Positions 34,069 to 46,569 of a stretch of 64,000 nt of DNA are shown piece by piece. The translations under genes were made by a program, and so were the position numbers. The notes below the pieces were generated by a model. It worked only from the letters and a program-made list of their open reading frames with translations, made no database searches and was not told where the DNA came from. Origin of the DNA: Agapetus fuscipes (taxonomy: Eukaryota > Arthropoda > Insecta > Trichoptera > Glossosomatidae); assembly GCA_951799405.1 (NCBI GenBank), contig OX637346.1, positions 9,323,215 through 9,387,214 on the forward strand, given 5' to 3'. The first letter of the stretch is position 1. Every line of letters starts with the position of its first letter.

Positions 34069-36615
34069 ACAAAACGAGAGTGAGATTTAACAATTACCAG
34101 ATTTATTTAGATGTTTTAACAGCTAGCTTTCTTACCAAATGAATTCCTTCTCATGGTTTTCAAAAGCTTCTTAAACATTAAATCTCAAAGAATTTTCTAA
34201 AACCAAAACTAAAATTTATCTTATTTTTATTCTATATATTGAACTTGCCATCAAATGAATCGCATTATCTGTATTTTATAGATTTTAGAAGTGAAAAATC
34301 ATGTTTGATTTAGTCGCACATAAAAAAATCTAATACTCATATAGTCATATCTTACATGTAAAGATAATGTTCACAAAAAAAACGTCAACAATCAAAAAAT
34401 TTGCAATCCCGATCTAGATCACCTCCATTTAATAAAAGAGTACGCCCATACAATAGTTCTTCAACTTCAATTCACAGAAAGGAAGCAAAGTCAAACCAAA
34501 TATTTGAATATTCATAATAATTGTAATTATTTAGATTTTGTTGACTTTACATTAGCATGTATAATTATTGTGTGAAGTCATGCATTATAAAGTTAATAAG
34601 TGTTTACAGTTCTACAATCTCAGCATGAAATTAGTTCAATCAACATTTCAATGGCGTCTACGAAACATGTGTAATTACTTGTATCGATATTGAAGCGAAA
34701 AAAATAAATGAAATTCTTGTCTTGCTAATGGTCAGCTATCACAAGGAACAATTAGTTAAATATTTATCTAAGTAGAACCTTGATAATCCGGATTTATTTA
34801 GACTATACCTGTTTGAATTCACGAAGCGTTCGGAAATAGAAAAATTAACGTAAACAGCGTTCCACTGAAGAAAATGAAAAATTATATTTTAGTTTTTTTT
34901 TGTTTCACTTTGAGAGTAACGTATTTTTTTTTTAAGAAATGCTATTTGATTTCCATTTCATTTTTTTTATTCATTTAACAATTTTCTCAAAAAAATAAAT
35001 ACATTTTGAAAACGCATAATATGAATTTTTTGAGGCTTTCGTTGTTTTATTTGTCATAAAACTTCGTCCCTTAATTTACACAGCGACATTTTCATTCTGA
35101 ATGGCAGATGGAAAGCAGCCGTAGTATATGAGAATATTAGTCTTGTTCGGATTAGAGTGAGCTTCATATAAGTCGGATAGAGTGAGCTTCATATAAGTCG
35201 GATAGAGTGAGCTTCATATAAGTACGGATTGTCGAAGCTGCCCGTAATAATATTTAGATTGTAGGTATATCAAAGGAATTCAAAAGTTTTTTTTTTTCAA
35301 TAATTAACAATAAAAGATAACTACATAATTGTTGTGGGCGCGAAACGCACGCTTTATGTATCACGTTCATGTCCATCAGATTAGAGTCTAAACGTGTAAT
35401 TAAATTCTGTAATACCTCAAAAAAAAACATTTGAGTTCTACACTTCATTGTCCAATACAAAATAGTTTGTGTTGCTTTTATTTAAGTGTATTTTTTATCT
35501 GAGGAATTATATAATTTTGATTGAGTAACAGTAATTTAGTTTTTTATAAATTTGATATGTTTTAAAACTATACTTTTTTTGTAACAGGCTTTTTTACACA
35601 TTTTAATTCAGTATTTCATTTATTAATTTTTTGATAATGGTTTATGTAATGCTTCTATAAAAATTGATTTATATTTAAAAAAAATGTAAGTTTTAATTTT
35701 CAATACTTTCATACCATAAAAAATAAACGTTTTCGGACAAAAGGAGATGTATACATTACAACTATTTTTGTTAGGTAAATGTTTTTTTTTTAAATCCAAG
35801 TTTATTGATGAAATTGAAAAAAAAAAACTTTGTTGATTTAAGCTGAACCTCTTACACTTACAACAAGTGTCATAGACCTTTAGATTCTTTCATTGTAGTC
35901 TTCCGCAAAGGATTCTTTAAAAAATGTTATGCAAAGTGTTAAAAAACGAGACAAAATCTTATCGGGAAAATTCAGACATATTTATTGTCTTTACATTCAA
36001 CGCATAAATCTCTTCAGACGCCAATGTTGAAAGGGTTTTGTTTATGGATTCCCATCACACCTGATCGCGTCATCTTGCCATTGCTCCACTTAGGTGCGAC
36101 ACAATGCAACAACGCCTTACGTATGCGTGTAACATGCAGGTGCATACGCCAGCCTGCCCTCCTCGTGTGTCGCCAAAACGCCGTAAATGCTGTCAGCCTA
36201 ATTTCCATACCTCACACTGTGCGCCACGACTTGCGGCCATAAATCTTATTCTGTGAAACAGTAAACGCTGCTGGTTCAGGTTTCAGACGGCTGATAGGAC
36301 AGGAATAATTACTTAACGTTGCTAAATAAATTTCAAAACAATTTTGGGGTATTTATTTTATGATACACGATGAAAACCAACATATTTTGCACAAAAAATC
36401 CGGGAAATTTCGTGAGAGGTGTTTTATACTCTGTATGAAAAACCATAGAGAAACTTAATTGCATTAAAGGTTTGAATGTTCAATCAAAGTTTGTTCTTGG
36501 AGTATAAATGTGTGACTACACTGACAAAAACAAGAATATATAATTGGTTGAAAGCAGTATGTAACTTAGAAAACATTTCTTGAAAGATAAAAATTTTGTT
36601 TTTTGAATGGTTGGT
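34069..36615. other. AT-rich stretch with a tandem repeat and one GC-rich island
   Basis: Apart from the 25-bp repeat (35155-35231) and the GC-rich island at about 36020-36240, nothing is recognised. The island's 85-codon plus frame (35985-36242) has no recognisable domain. Confidence 0.45.
35155..35231. repeat. 25-bp tandem repeat, three units
   Basis: Units start GAGTGAGCTTCATATAAG at 35155, 35180 and 35205; the first two are identical and the third has one inserted base. Confidence 0.95.
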
Positions 36616-36737
36616 GCATTAACACTGTGATGTGATGATAACACTGTGTCTTGGATGATGATAACTGTTTAGTCGAGAACGTTTGTGTCCAAATAATTAA
36701 ATAATAAAAAGTGAAAATAAAACAGTGTTTGAATAAC
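36616..36737 (+). repeat. Single-unit relative of the compound foldback
   Basis: Starts CATTAACACTGTGA, has GATGATGATAACTGTTTAGT with CGAGAACG, and ends GTGAAAATAAAACAGTGTTT, the same order as one half of 17714-18315. Confidence 0.7.
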
Positions 36738-37314
36738 TAAAGATAAAAAATTTGGCATACGAGTCTTTACGAAGCAAGACAGCATTTATATAGGTACACA
36801 ATTAAAAATAAGTATATACGTAATTTAATGTTAAAATGAATAGATTTTTTTTATAAATTTACGAGTACACTTTGTAGTTAATTTTTTGATTTACGCTCAA
36901 AGCAATATTTAATTAACGCTCCCGTACGTACGATATACGTACATTTTATTATTAAAATTATGTTTCCCTTCGCATTTTATCATATTTATCGACATTAAAT
37001 TGTTATTATTTATCGAATGAAAGTGTGAATATTTCAAACATTTTTTATGCCAAGTCTTACTGCTTTCAAAAGCAGTGAAAAATATCCGCTGACAATCTAT
37101 GCACAGTAAAAACGCTGTGAGCGCACATTAAGGTGGTTATCTCAGTGGGATCAAACGCAGGATTGAAATGAAATGAGTTGTAAAAAAGTCCGGTAGCCGT
37201 ATGGCTTTTAGCACAGCCTTAAAAGGCTTTCAACAGGCGGAGTTCATGTAGGGCAGGTACTAAACAAAACGTCCGGACGACTTAATTAATGTGAAAAATA
37301 TATACAACGTCAAC

Positions 37315-37476
37315 CTGTACGTCAAGTATAAACCATTACATTGAACTCAAGTAAAGAGTTTACCAAAACATGTATGGTAACTAAAACAATGCCTCTTGTG
37401 GGTGTTTCAATTTCTATTCATTTTTGTAAGACGCTACGGTTAAGTTTTAACGTTAAAACTTGTACTTAGGGTACAG
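37315..37476. mobile_element. MITE of the CTGTACCCC-end family, copy C
   Basis: 162 bp with inverted ends CTGTACGTCAAGTATAAACC and CTGTACCCTAAGTACAAG; core 'ttcatttttgtaagacgctacggttaa..'. No coding sequence. Confidence 0.8.
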
Positions 37477-39648
37477 AGAGCTTATCATGGTTTGCCATCA
37501 GAATAACGTGGTTTACTTATCGGTTAAGTGATTTGCCTTTATAAAGTTTCAGCGATAAAAATGTCAGCAAGATAATGTTTTGAAAAATACGTAGACACAA
37601 TAATAACTTTGCCTATTTGCCCAGTTCCCTAGAAAATTGTTGACTAAAATCATTGGCAAGGATAGATTGAAAAAAAAAAATATTTTTTAGAAATCAAGTG
37701 AAAGTATTTACTTCAAAATAATAATTATTTATCTGTAGGTACATAAAATTAATGTTAAAAAATTACGACTTCAGGATACGTCACTGCTTTCAGTACTTAA
37801 AAAAGTCTAGAAATAAAAGTCTGCGTTCCATAAGACTCGGAAGCGCTCTATGGTCAGCAAACCCATAAAAAACTGTCGTATAGATAAATACTTTTAGGGC
37901 ACATAACTTTTTATACCCTGTTCATCGTTGTTACTCACACGGGGTTCTTTCTTTGAAACGAGATCTTTCATCAATGCAATAATAATATTAAAATAAGTGT
38001 TTATTTTTTGTGAATATTATAAAAGAAAAATAAAATATGCAGCCTATTTATACATTGCTACGTTTTCAACTGAAAAAAGACATCAACGATTGGTAGCGCG
38101 CAAAACTTTGGTCGGGTTTCAGTAAGTGCTTATTTTATTTCAAAAGCCAATTATTTTTTATTTATCACACGTTGTAAAATTAAATGAATTATTTGTGAAT
38201 AAATTCGAAAAATAAAGAGGAAACAAGTGAATTAAACTGGTCCACGCGTTAATTAATACATCCAGTAAATCGTACCACACACACACACACTGTCAAACAG
38301 AAGTTTGTAATTACAGAACACTATGAGAATTTAAAACGTGTAACACTGTAATAAAGTACATAAAAAATTACATAAATTAATATTGATTACATTGGAATTC
38401 CTTAATGAGCCTTATATTTGTTTAATATGGAAATCACGTTGTACAAGAGTCCGCTGTAATTTTAATAATTCAAAGTGCTTAAAGATTTACACATTAAAAT
38501 GCCTGAATGCACTTGTCTGCCGTATTTATTTTCCCGTATCATTTTATTTAATGACTGTCATACCTTAGGGAATAAAATGAGGTACAGTACAGTATGTATT
38601 GCAAAGTCTGGAATGGCGTAATTTTATATTTGAGCTTTATGTCGTACGGCGCCTGATCCCGTACAAAAGGATAAAGGTAATTCGTGGAGGACTATGAAAT
38701 ACGTACATACATTAGTATTTCTGTATGATTTATAAAGGCAATAGGAAACACGCGATGTAGTGGCTAATCAATGGACATGAAACTTTGTAAGGCACTGAGC
38801 TTTACGGTATTTCTCTTTTGTTAGTTTCGTAACTCAGAAGCTGTGACTTGTAGGATAAATCAGCATGATTGTCCTGAAGTTAGTTACCGCATAAAGAGAA
38901 GGAATAAAGTGTTTTGAATGCGGTGAAATCATGCTTTTGGAGAAATAAATAAGATTTATATAAAAATACAACTTTTCATAAAAAAGTTTTCGCATCCAAG
39001 ACATGGTGAAACATATGGAAGCTCCAACCCCGAGAGACCACCGTGACAGATCCCAGAAAGTCGGTAAAATTATTCATCAAGGCATTAGCAACAAAGCAGT
39101 CATACTGCAACAAAGTAGACTTTTATCATACTGTTTAAGTACCTAGGTGACGTTGAATTCTTTCTTTGTCTTATAAGATCTACATAGACACATTTGAAAC
39201 AATTCATTGGATGTAAACCACTTCCATGACAATTATTACGTGTTACGAACATATATCTCACAATGAATGCGTTTTATGGGTTTTTATACCTTTATAAAAG
39301 CCATCAATTATTTTTTATTATTGTTCAACTCTACATATTAATGCACTTTTAATATTGGATGATAATTTACAATTCCTTTATTCTTTGCGTGCTTTATTCC
39401 AACTGACCTTTAGTATTCATTTATTAAAATCTTGCATTGAATTTATTTCCCGCGCGAGCTGCTTTATTTTCACACGTATGAGAGTAAATGCCCTTTCCGA
39501 GTTATCATTGTGAGCAATAAATGTCATTACTTGTGATATTATCGTGATCTGGGAGCGAATACAACAGCAGCACTGCCTTTGAATAAACCGAAAAAGTGAA
39601 CAAGTTTGTCCAGCTATGCTCAGGTGTTTTTTAAGCATATACGTATAA
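37477..39648. other. AT-rich non-coding stretch
   Basis: Only a short (CA)n run at about 38278-38291 is notable; open frames at 38383 and 39417 look like chance. Confidence 0.5.
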
Positions 39649-39902
39649 GTTCATTGACTTATAGATTGGTATACGGCTGACCACCTATGCTGTACAAATG
39701 GTTCACTTTGCCAATGTCACCCCTGTTTCAGGGAATGTCGGCAAGAGTTGCAGGGCTTATGTTCATTTGAGGTTTGGATTTTATTTGTAAGTACACAATC
39801 AGCATTTGTAAGCGCGAACTACACGTGTTTGTTTGTGGGCAAACATCTGAGAGCTTTGAATGAATATATCCTTGCAACTTAGATTATAGATAGATATAGA
39901 TA
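39649..39902 (+). repeat. LINE-tail/SINE-like element, copy 12
   Basis: Plus-strand copy starting GTTCATTGACTTATAG and ending in AGATTATAGATAGATATAGA. It shares private changes (ACAATCAGCATTTGTAAGCG, ATCTGAGAGCTTTGAATGAA) with the copy at 48411-48633. Confidence 0.9.
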
Positions 39903-40488
39903 TTTGCCTATGTAGGTACCTATACCATATGCACGCGCCTGTTGAGCATCTAAGGGTTAAAAAGCAAAGAAAACTTGTTGTTTGCAGTATTTTCAACTGG
40001 ATAAACAACTGCACATAAAATCAAAGACGTTAATGTTTTACAGACAATTTTATCGCGGATAAATTTCGCATTGTGCTTTTCCGGACAGGTCGGGGGATCT
40101 ATCTCTGGCGTTGGCCATTTGTCGCGTCAGCATCGCCACATTATCCTATCGTCTGCAGTAATGGCTGCCAGGAGGCGAGCGAGTGGAGAGCAAGTGATGG
40201 CAGGAGATAGCGAGGGTGCAAGCGACCTCGGGCTTGCATTTTATTCTCCTCGTGTCCGTTAGTGATTGTCTGTAGTTTACACGTTGCAGCCTGACGTATT
40301 GGGAGATGTTGTAGTCAATCGCGGAATCAGAAGTGCTATGGAGCTGTGAAGAGAACATCATTTACAGTACACAAATACAATTCTGTAAAAAATACGACAT
40401 TTCGCACATATCATAATATAAGTCATAATTTGAAATGATCGTCTTGTTCAAGCATACATCATATTTTTTCAATTATTAAATGCATTTA
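39903..40488. other. Non-coding stretch with a GC-rich island
   Basis: About 40078-40300 is markedly GC-rich with short opposing frames (40071-40262 plus, 40146-40361 minus) that match nothing recognised. It could be a distal promoter or UTR exon; not decidable here. Confidence 0.35.
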
Positions 40489-40768
40489 AACGCAACTAAG
40501 TTTCACAAAAAAATGCAAGTTCTTAGCGTGCTGTCCCCGAAGATAGAGGCCATTGATTTTCGTAGGTAAGGGGCCAGTCTTTCTCCAATAATTCATTTGA
40601 TGTGGGGGTTTCTTCTTTTAAACGAAGGCTGATAAAGTTTTGCCGATACTTGCAGTATTTTTTGTTTTGAAAAAAAAAACACCGAAAAGGGAAATCATTT
40701 CAAACGCCCTTGTTGAGAATCGAATACTCGTCTTCTTGCTTTTAGTCGAAACTGTGCTATCGACCGCA
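40489..40768 (-). repeat. tRNA-derived SINE, copy e
   Basis: Diverged full-length copy: AACGCAACTAAG at the 3' end, 'cgaaggctgataaagttttgccg' body, B box as inverted GAGAATCGAATACT and an A-box remnant near 40755. Confidence 0.8.
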
Positions 40769-41218
40769 CAATAATTTTATTTTTTAACCCATGACAAAAA
40801 GAGAATTGTGCATTTTATTATTGTCTAGTGAATGATCTTTGTTTTACTCTTCCAGCGTAACTATTTTACGACAATATTCCACCGATTTTTTTTTAAATGA
40901 ATGATTATTTTGGAAAATTGAATTAAAAAATAATCAGTAGGTATGCTTGCACATAGGTAAGTAAAACTGAGTTTACTCTTGGTGATAACTTTAAAGCTCC
41001 ATCGTAAATACTAGTTAATAGCCAGTTTAAAGAAGTCCACTTCCTTTATCGGAGCCTGTACTACACAAGAGCAAGAGACCTGTATCAGAAGAGAATAATT
41101 TACAACGTAAAAAAAGGGAAATTCCTCACGTCGCGTCTTGTCGCACTCGACAAAAAAAATATATGGAGCATTTAATCACGATTCCTTTAATCACATCCGT
41201 CCTCGATTTGTCCCTGGA

Positions 41219-41374
41219 CTTCAGTACCCCAAGTATACATCATTACGTTTAAACTCAACAGTGTCGTCTATCAAAAAATAAAACGCTCATTAGAGGTACT
41301 GTATTGTTTTCCGTTTATTTTATGGCAAACGCTGCGAATGAGTTTAAATGTAAAGCTTTATACTTGGGGTTCAG
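41219..41374. mobile_element. MITE of the CTGTACCCC-end family, copy D
   Basis: Ends CAGTACCCCAAGTATACAT and, inverted, CTGAACCCCAAGTATAAAGC; core 'acgtttaaactcaac'. Confidence 0.82.
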
Positions 41375-42709
41375 ATGGTATCTCAGAAGTCGAGGAATGT
41401 GCACGGAGACGGCTGGTTCTTCTGGCTTGTTCTCCATATCCGGCTGATCACAAACAAAGTCGTCACAATTTGTCAGTCTTGTATATCGGGATGCAGAAAT
41501 GTTAGTACAAACGTTTACATTAAATCCAAACCACAGTGGTTAACAAATAGTGTATGCACACTAAATCAGCTCCTCTGGTGGCAGTTTCAGTTTAATTATA
41601 AATTGAACACTTGGGCATTGGTTCAGATTGTCTCATTGATTAGCGATGCGATCTAAGAGTGAAGCTAATTGCATCTGGACAACCGGTCGTGAGATTTTGT
41701 CTGATATGTTACGGATGAAGTGCAGGAACTGTGACTAAGATATGCACTTTTTATTTGTGTCTTGATTGATCTTTAAATAATTTGTTTTTCATAGCTCGTT
41801 TGGTGGAGTTTTTGTGGTCTGACCCAGCAGTTTTGACACACCTAGCGATTATATCGGTATCGGTAAAACTGTAGGTAAACAGCTGTCTAATGTTCTTATA
41901 TAATTGTTACAAAAATGAACAAAACTAAAATAAACGCGTGATCAGCTGTTCCCACGCGGCCATATTTTATTGCTTTTGATCTATCGACTTTGCACCCTAG
42001 ATTAGGTTTGGGCGTTAGACGTGATTCCCTGTTTTGGGTTCTTCTTCTAGCTATTTTTTCTGCAAGTCACATGAAAAAGAACCTGCTCTTATAGCTACGA
42101 ACGTAATATAATTGTATTAATGTTGTATCGAACAATTTTATCCTCATTTTATTTTCATCGACGTAAAATATGTCAGGATGATTTTTGAATGGTTTTGACT
42201 CTGAAATATAACCCATTTATTCAATTATTGCTGGATTTAATTCAATGTGAAAGTGCGACAGGTGGTTTTAATTACTCGGACCTTCAATTATGAATAATCG
42301 ATCGAATTGAATAATTAATTTATTCGTCGCGATCAAATATCATTATGGTCCAAGTGCCCAGATAGTACCTGACGTGGAACAAGACAATTTATTAACTTCC
42401 TTTCAAATTAATATAAAAACTCACTCCGCGAGCGTTCACTAAAATGATAATTGTATTTATAATTGAATCTATGTTATCGATATACAATCTGAGATTTAAT
42501 CATTAAAACAATTAATCTACGAAATAATAAATCTGTCTAATCTAAGGTTGCCTTCATAACTGGGGTGCAGAAATATCGTAGTGTAACTTGATTTTTCAAT
42601 TATCCTCCTACATAATCTGTTGCACATTCAATTTCTTTGAAAAGTGAAATATCTGGAATATTTAGATCTTTGAAAATTGATAACTGAAATTTATGAATGT
42701 ACAGGTTCT
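41375..42709. other. Non-coding stretch
   Basis: A 93-codon open frame at 41375-41656 has no recognisable features. No other repeat recognised, apart from the cagctgttc/gcggccat string near 41943 shared with the MITE at 20588. Confidence 0.45.
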
Positions 42710-42970
42710 CTAATCTAATCTTATCTAAGTAACAAAGATATGTAACATTGGGGATTCACATTATATACATTCTCACAAACAGACACGTACAAGTTCGCGA
42801 ATGCACATGCCGCATATGAACCTGCAACATAAAAACCCAAAACTCGAATGGACATAGGTACACCCTGCAACTCTTGTCGTCCTTCCCTGAAACAGGGGTG
42901 ATATTGGCAAAGTGAACCATTTTCTACATCATGGTTGGTCAGCCGCATACCAACCTATAAGTCAAGGAAC
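42710..42970 (-). repeat. LINE-tail/SINE-like element, copy 13
   Basis: Minus-strand copy with TTAGATTAGA-type tail (42710-42727) and the standard start, ending at GTCAAGGAAC on the plus strand. Confidence 0.92.
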
Positions 42971-43496
42971 AGGTTCAATGGAAATAAAATGACAGTTTTG
43001 TATAAGTCTGTCGCAAAAAAGGGAAAGAAAAAATCGGAAATCTTTCATTCAAAGTCTGTCTGTCGTAAAAAAGGAAAATTAAAACTCTTATTAATTCAAT
43101 ACTATAATTTTTTATCCTTTATATAGTGAGTTTTTCCGTACAAAAAATAGGTCTAAGCCTGAATTTTGGATTTATAAATGTAACCTTTAAGGCTGGTGTG
43201 GTTCATTTTCTACAGTGCGTGCTCCCATAAAAAAAATTGCGCAACAGGTGAACACAAATTTTGCGCCTTTTCCTAAAATATAGCTGGTATGCTTACTTTT
43301 AAAATTAATACTTATACAGTATTGTCTGTATCCTTGTTTTGAACTTTTTCTTATTAGATTAGTTGAAGGTCAAATAACTACACATGCAATTACTCGACCT
43401 TTTTGTTATTTTTCCTTTCATATTATATTTTTCAAGTGTATGACCCATTGCTGCCGGTTAGCAACTGCAGCTGTCGCATTTACATAAGCGGTTTGC

Positions 43497-43664
43497 CTGC
43501 ACTCGACGACCCAGGACAACTTTACGTTTAAACTCTACCATAGCGTTTCACCAAAAATGCATTGAAACTTAAACGTCACTTTCAATGAGAATTTAAGTTC
43601 AAGTATATGTTTTTTAAGCTCACGTGGCTTAGTTTGAGTGCAAGAGTTCATACTTGAGGTACAG
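43497..43664. mobile_element. MITE of the CTGTACCCC-end family, copy E
   Basis: Core TTTACGTTTAAACTCTACC and CATAGCGTTTCACCAAAAAT; right end TTCATACTTGAGGTACAG. The left end is degraded. Confidence 0.75.
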
Positions 43665-43813
43665 AACAAAATAAACAACTCGATTTATTTCATTATTTCC
43701 AGACTGGGGATAATTGGGCCGGACGGATTGATAAAACAGGGCAGGATAATATAAAGATGCTTTATGACGCCTTAAATCTCTTGTAACGGCAATGCGAAAC
43801 AATAAAGAACAAG

Positions 43814-43970
43814 CTGAACTCCAAGTTTGCGTTTACACTCAACCGAAGAACTTACCAAAAAACGTATGAAATCTAAAACAGCTCTTCCTGTTATCGTTTA
43901 CATTTCTGTTCATTTTTGGTGAAACGCTATGATTGAGTTTTAATTTTATTGGTTTATACTTGGGGCTCTG
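43814..43970. mobile_element. MITE of the CTGTACCCC-end family, copy F
   Basis: Left end CTGAACTCCAAGTTTGCG; 'tttggtgaaacgctatgattgag' core; right end GGTTTATACTTGGGGCTCTG. Only 149 bp from copy E. Confidence 0.8.
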
Positions 43971-46051
43971 GCCCTGTTATTGCACGCTTACACTATAATT
44001 TGATTTACTGAAGGCGACCCAAGATTTCATACAAGTTTTATATTGACGCGGTACCAATTTGTATAATTAATCAAGTTTAATTAGCGGTTTTTTTAAAACC
44101 TTAAATAACAGATTTTTGAACAAGGGATGGATCAATTTCAATAAATGGTTATTGGATACAGTTATCTCAAAGGACAAACGTATAAATTTAAAACATTTTA
44201 AACACAAAAATGGAAGTCAAAACTTGTGCACGGAAGTTTTCTATTTTTTTTGTAATATATTTTTAGGGATAATCCTAACTGCTCAGTTTAGAACAAACAA
44301 TCATTTGATTCGCATCAAACCATAGACTGTAATCTAGCGTTTTTTAGAAATTGAATACATGAATACCGCGAAAAATTTCATTCTGTTTCTTTCCATGTAT
44401 ATTTTTTAGATTTCCGCTTTTGGTTCTATACGACACATATGTACAATTAACACTTATCCGTGAAAATTATAAATCTGAGACTGACAATTCAAGAGAAAAG
44501 TAATTTGATTTCAAGAGAATCGAGGGGAGAAATCAAATTATTTTTCTTTTATAAAAACGAATGTTTAATTTGACAACAAAATATATTTTCATGACATCTT
44601 TAACAATGTAATAACAGGAGATTTTGAAGCAGTTGAAATGACATTATCGTATGGTAGAACTGCGAGGCGTAGATGCGAGATGCATAATACAGACATTTAT
44701 CAGACAATGCAGTCTGAAAGTTCAATCAATTATTCAGTTGAGTGTTCACGAAGAAGCGACTCGCTCCGGAGGCGTTGTGCTCAAATCATTGTATTATTAT
44801 CAGATTGTGAATAACTTGACTTAAATAAGTAACAATTTGAATGTTACAAGATCAAATCATTTTTGGTTACAAGGCTTCCTTTTTTGTTTACTGTGGTATT
44901 TTTTGTGCCATTGAAAGAGTCATCTAATTACAGATGAAAACAGTGCACTTTTTGTACAGAGATGTTTAATGAGTAAGTGTTTCTGACGACACCAACTTAG
45001 GCTTACTCGAGACTCGCCCAGTTGTGTGCCGGAGCACCAGCTCTGATTCTAGGGAAGAAAACTCCGATGATCAGTCGTCAGCTGATACTAATTTATTGAG
45101 TCTTTAATTATTCCTCCTTTTACATTACAAAGTTGTACATACTTTTTCCTTATTAAGACTATAATCCAAAAACCCACAAATACAAATTCTTGACCTACAT
45201 TGTCAGCAAATTCAATCATTAGTATGTCAAAGCTGATAATGAATATTTGAATAATAATTATAAATCCAGAAATTTCTATGCATTGCCCCACAAATACAGT
45301 TTCTTGGCCTACATTGTCAGAAAATTCGTTCTTTATTGACAATCATTAGTATTTCAATGATGACAATGCATGTTTGACCTTTTTCAACGATTATTTAAAA
45401 TAACAAACATGTAAGTACATAATGTGGCTACCTTCTGCGATTCTGGAACAATCTATGAGATTCTGACTTATGTTAAAAAATATTTTTAACAGTAAGTATA
45501 TAAAATTGAATAAAAAACAAATAACGCTCTATAAGCATTGCTATAAAGAGTGTTTTTCTACACCATTTGGACATGTGAAATATTTTTTTCCTCAGCTAAG
45601 GGAGACAGACATACGCCACAAAGTGCATTTTTCTTGTTTATTTGTTCACACAATTCATATCGAGGGTAAACAATAATTTTTCCTGAAAAATTGGTAAAAA
45701 CTGATGAGTGGCATTGCCAAAACATGAGAAGCAACTTTTCCAAACAAGAAAAAAATAAAAATCGTTTGTTATTCAATCGAAATGAAACTTCAAAGGAGTT
45801 ATTCCGAAGATACTTGACATGTTTCCATACAATTTGATTAAAATCGATTATGCAGTTTAGGAGTACATACATACAAAATATATTTATAAATAACATTTAA
45901 CTTCAGAGCATTATCCGTCTGTTATTATCACGATTTACCCTACAACCAAAAGAGGACTATTTTCTTCAGTCCGACTACTCTACCAGTGAGTAAAGAGTAC
46001 TGCGGTCCATTTAAATTCAATTCCCTTGTAGCAACTAATCTATAATCCTTC
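43971..46051. other. AT-rich non-coding stretch with a two-copy direct repeat
   Basis: A ~60-base motif occurs twice, about 45172-45230 and 45286-45358 (shared CACAAATACA and CCTACATTGTCAG), spacing ~115 bp. Otherwise no gene or transposon recognised. Open frames at 44116, 45470 and 45558 look like chance. Confidence 0.5.
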
Positions 46052-46330
46052 CTATCGCCTCGTCCAACAAGTCCCATAGGAATGTAGAGCGTACTTTATT
46101 CCCCACTCTGAATTCCTTTTCCATGCCTCCAGTCTGCGTCTACTCTGCATCTCTACCATACAATATAATAAGTAGCATAGAAGGCTAGTCCTGCATTGGC
46201 AGGTTGATGTATGGGATATCGCTAAACGCTCGCGTGCTGTACGCAGATAAATAAAGAAAGGGTTTTGTGTTGGGTGGGAGTCCGGACCATCAATGACTGG
46301 GCATATTACGGTTTTATAGATCATTCCATC
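46052..46330 (-). pseudogene. Decayed LINE fragment (post-RT coding region)
   Basis: The minus-strand frame begins IYKTVICPV, like the YKTVIRPV segment that follows the polymerase domain in many non-LTR elements, and ends NSEWGIKYALHSYG, like the W-RIRYNHELYELY segment further downstream. The spacing between them is compressed, so this is a broken remnant. Confidence 0.45.
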
Positions 46331-46359
46331 TTACAATTTTGTAAGAGATTTTTCTACAA

Positions 46360-46569
46360 AAGTTGCAAAGATATATTACGCTTAAGATTCACATTTAATT
46401 CATTCCCAAAAGCACACGCATGCGTCATCAAGACTTACTACATAAAAACAAAATCTCAAATAGACATAATCCCTGCAGCTCTGGCTGACCTTCCCTAAAA
46501 CAGGGATAAAATTACCAAAATCATTTTTCACAGTATAGGTGGTCAGCCTCATACCAACAAGTCAAGGAA
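46360..46569 (-). repeat. LINE-tail/SINE-like element, copy 14
   Basis: Diverged minus-strand copy: AGTTGCAAAGATATATTACG end, CCTAAAACAGGG block, CCAACAAGTCAAGGAA start; no TTAGA tail. Confidence 0.85.

Noticed and set aside
35155..35231. CRISPR-like direct repeats
   Set aside because: The 25-bp units are directly adjacent with no spacers, and this is eukaryotic DNA; it is a simple tandem repeat.
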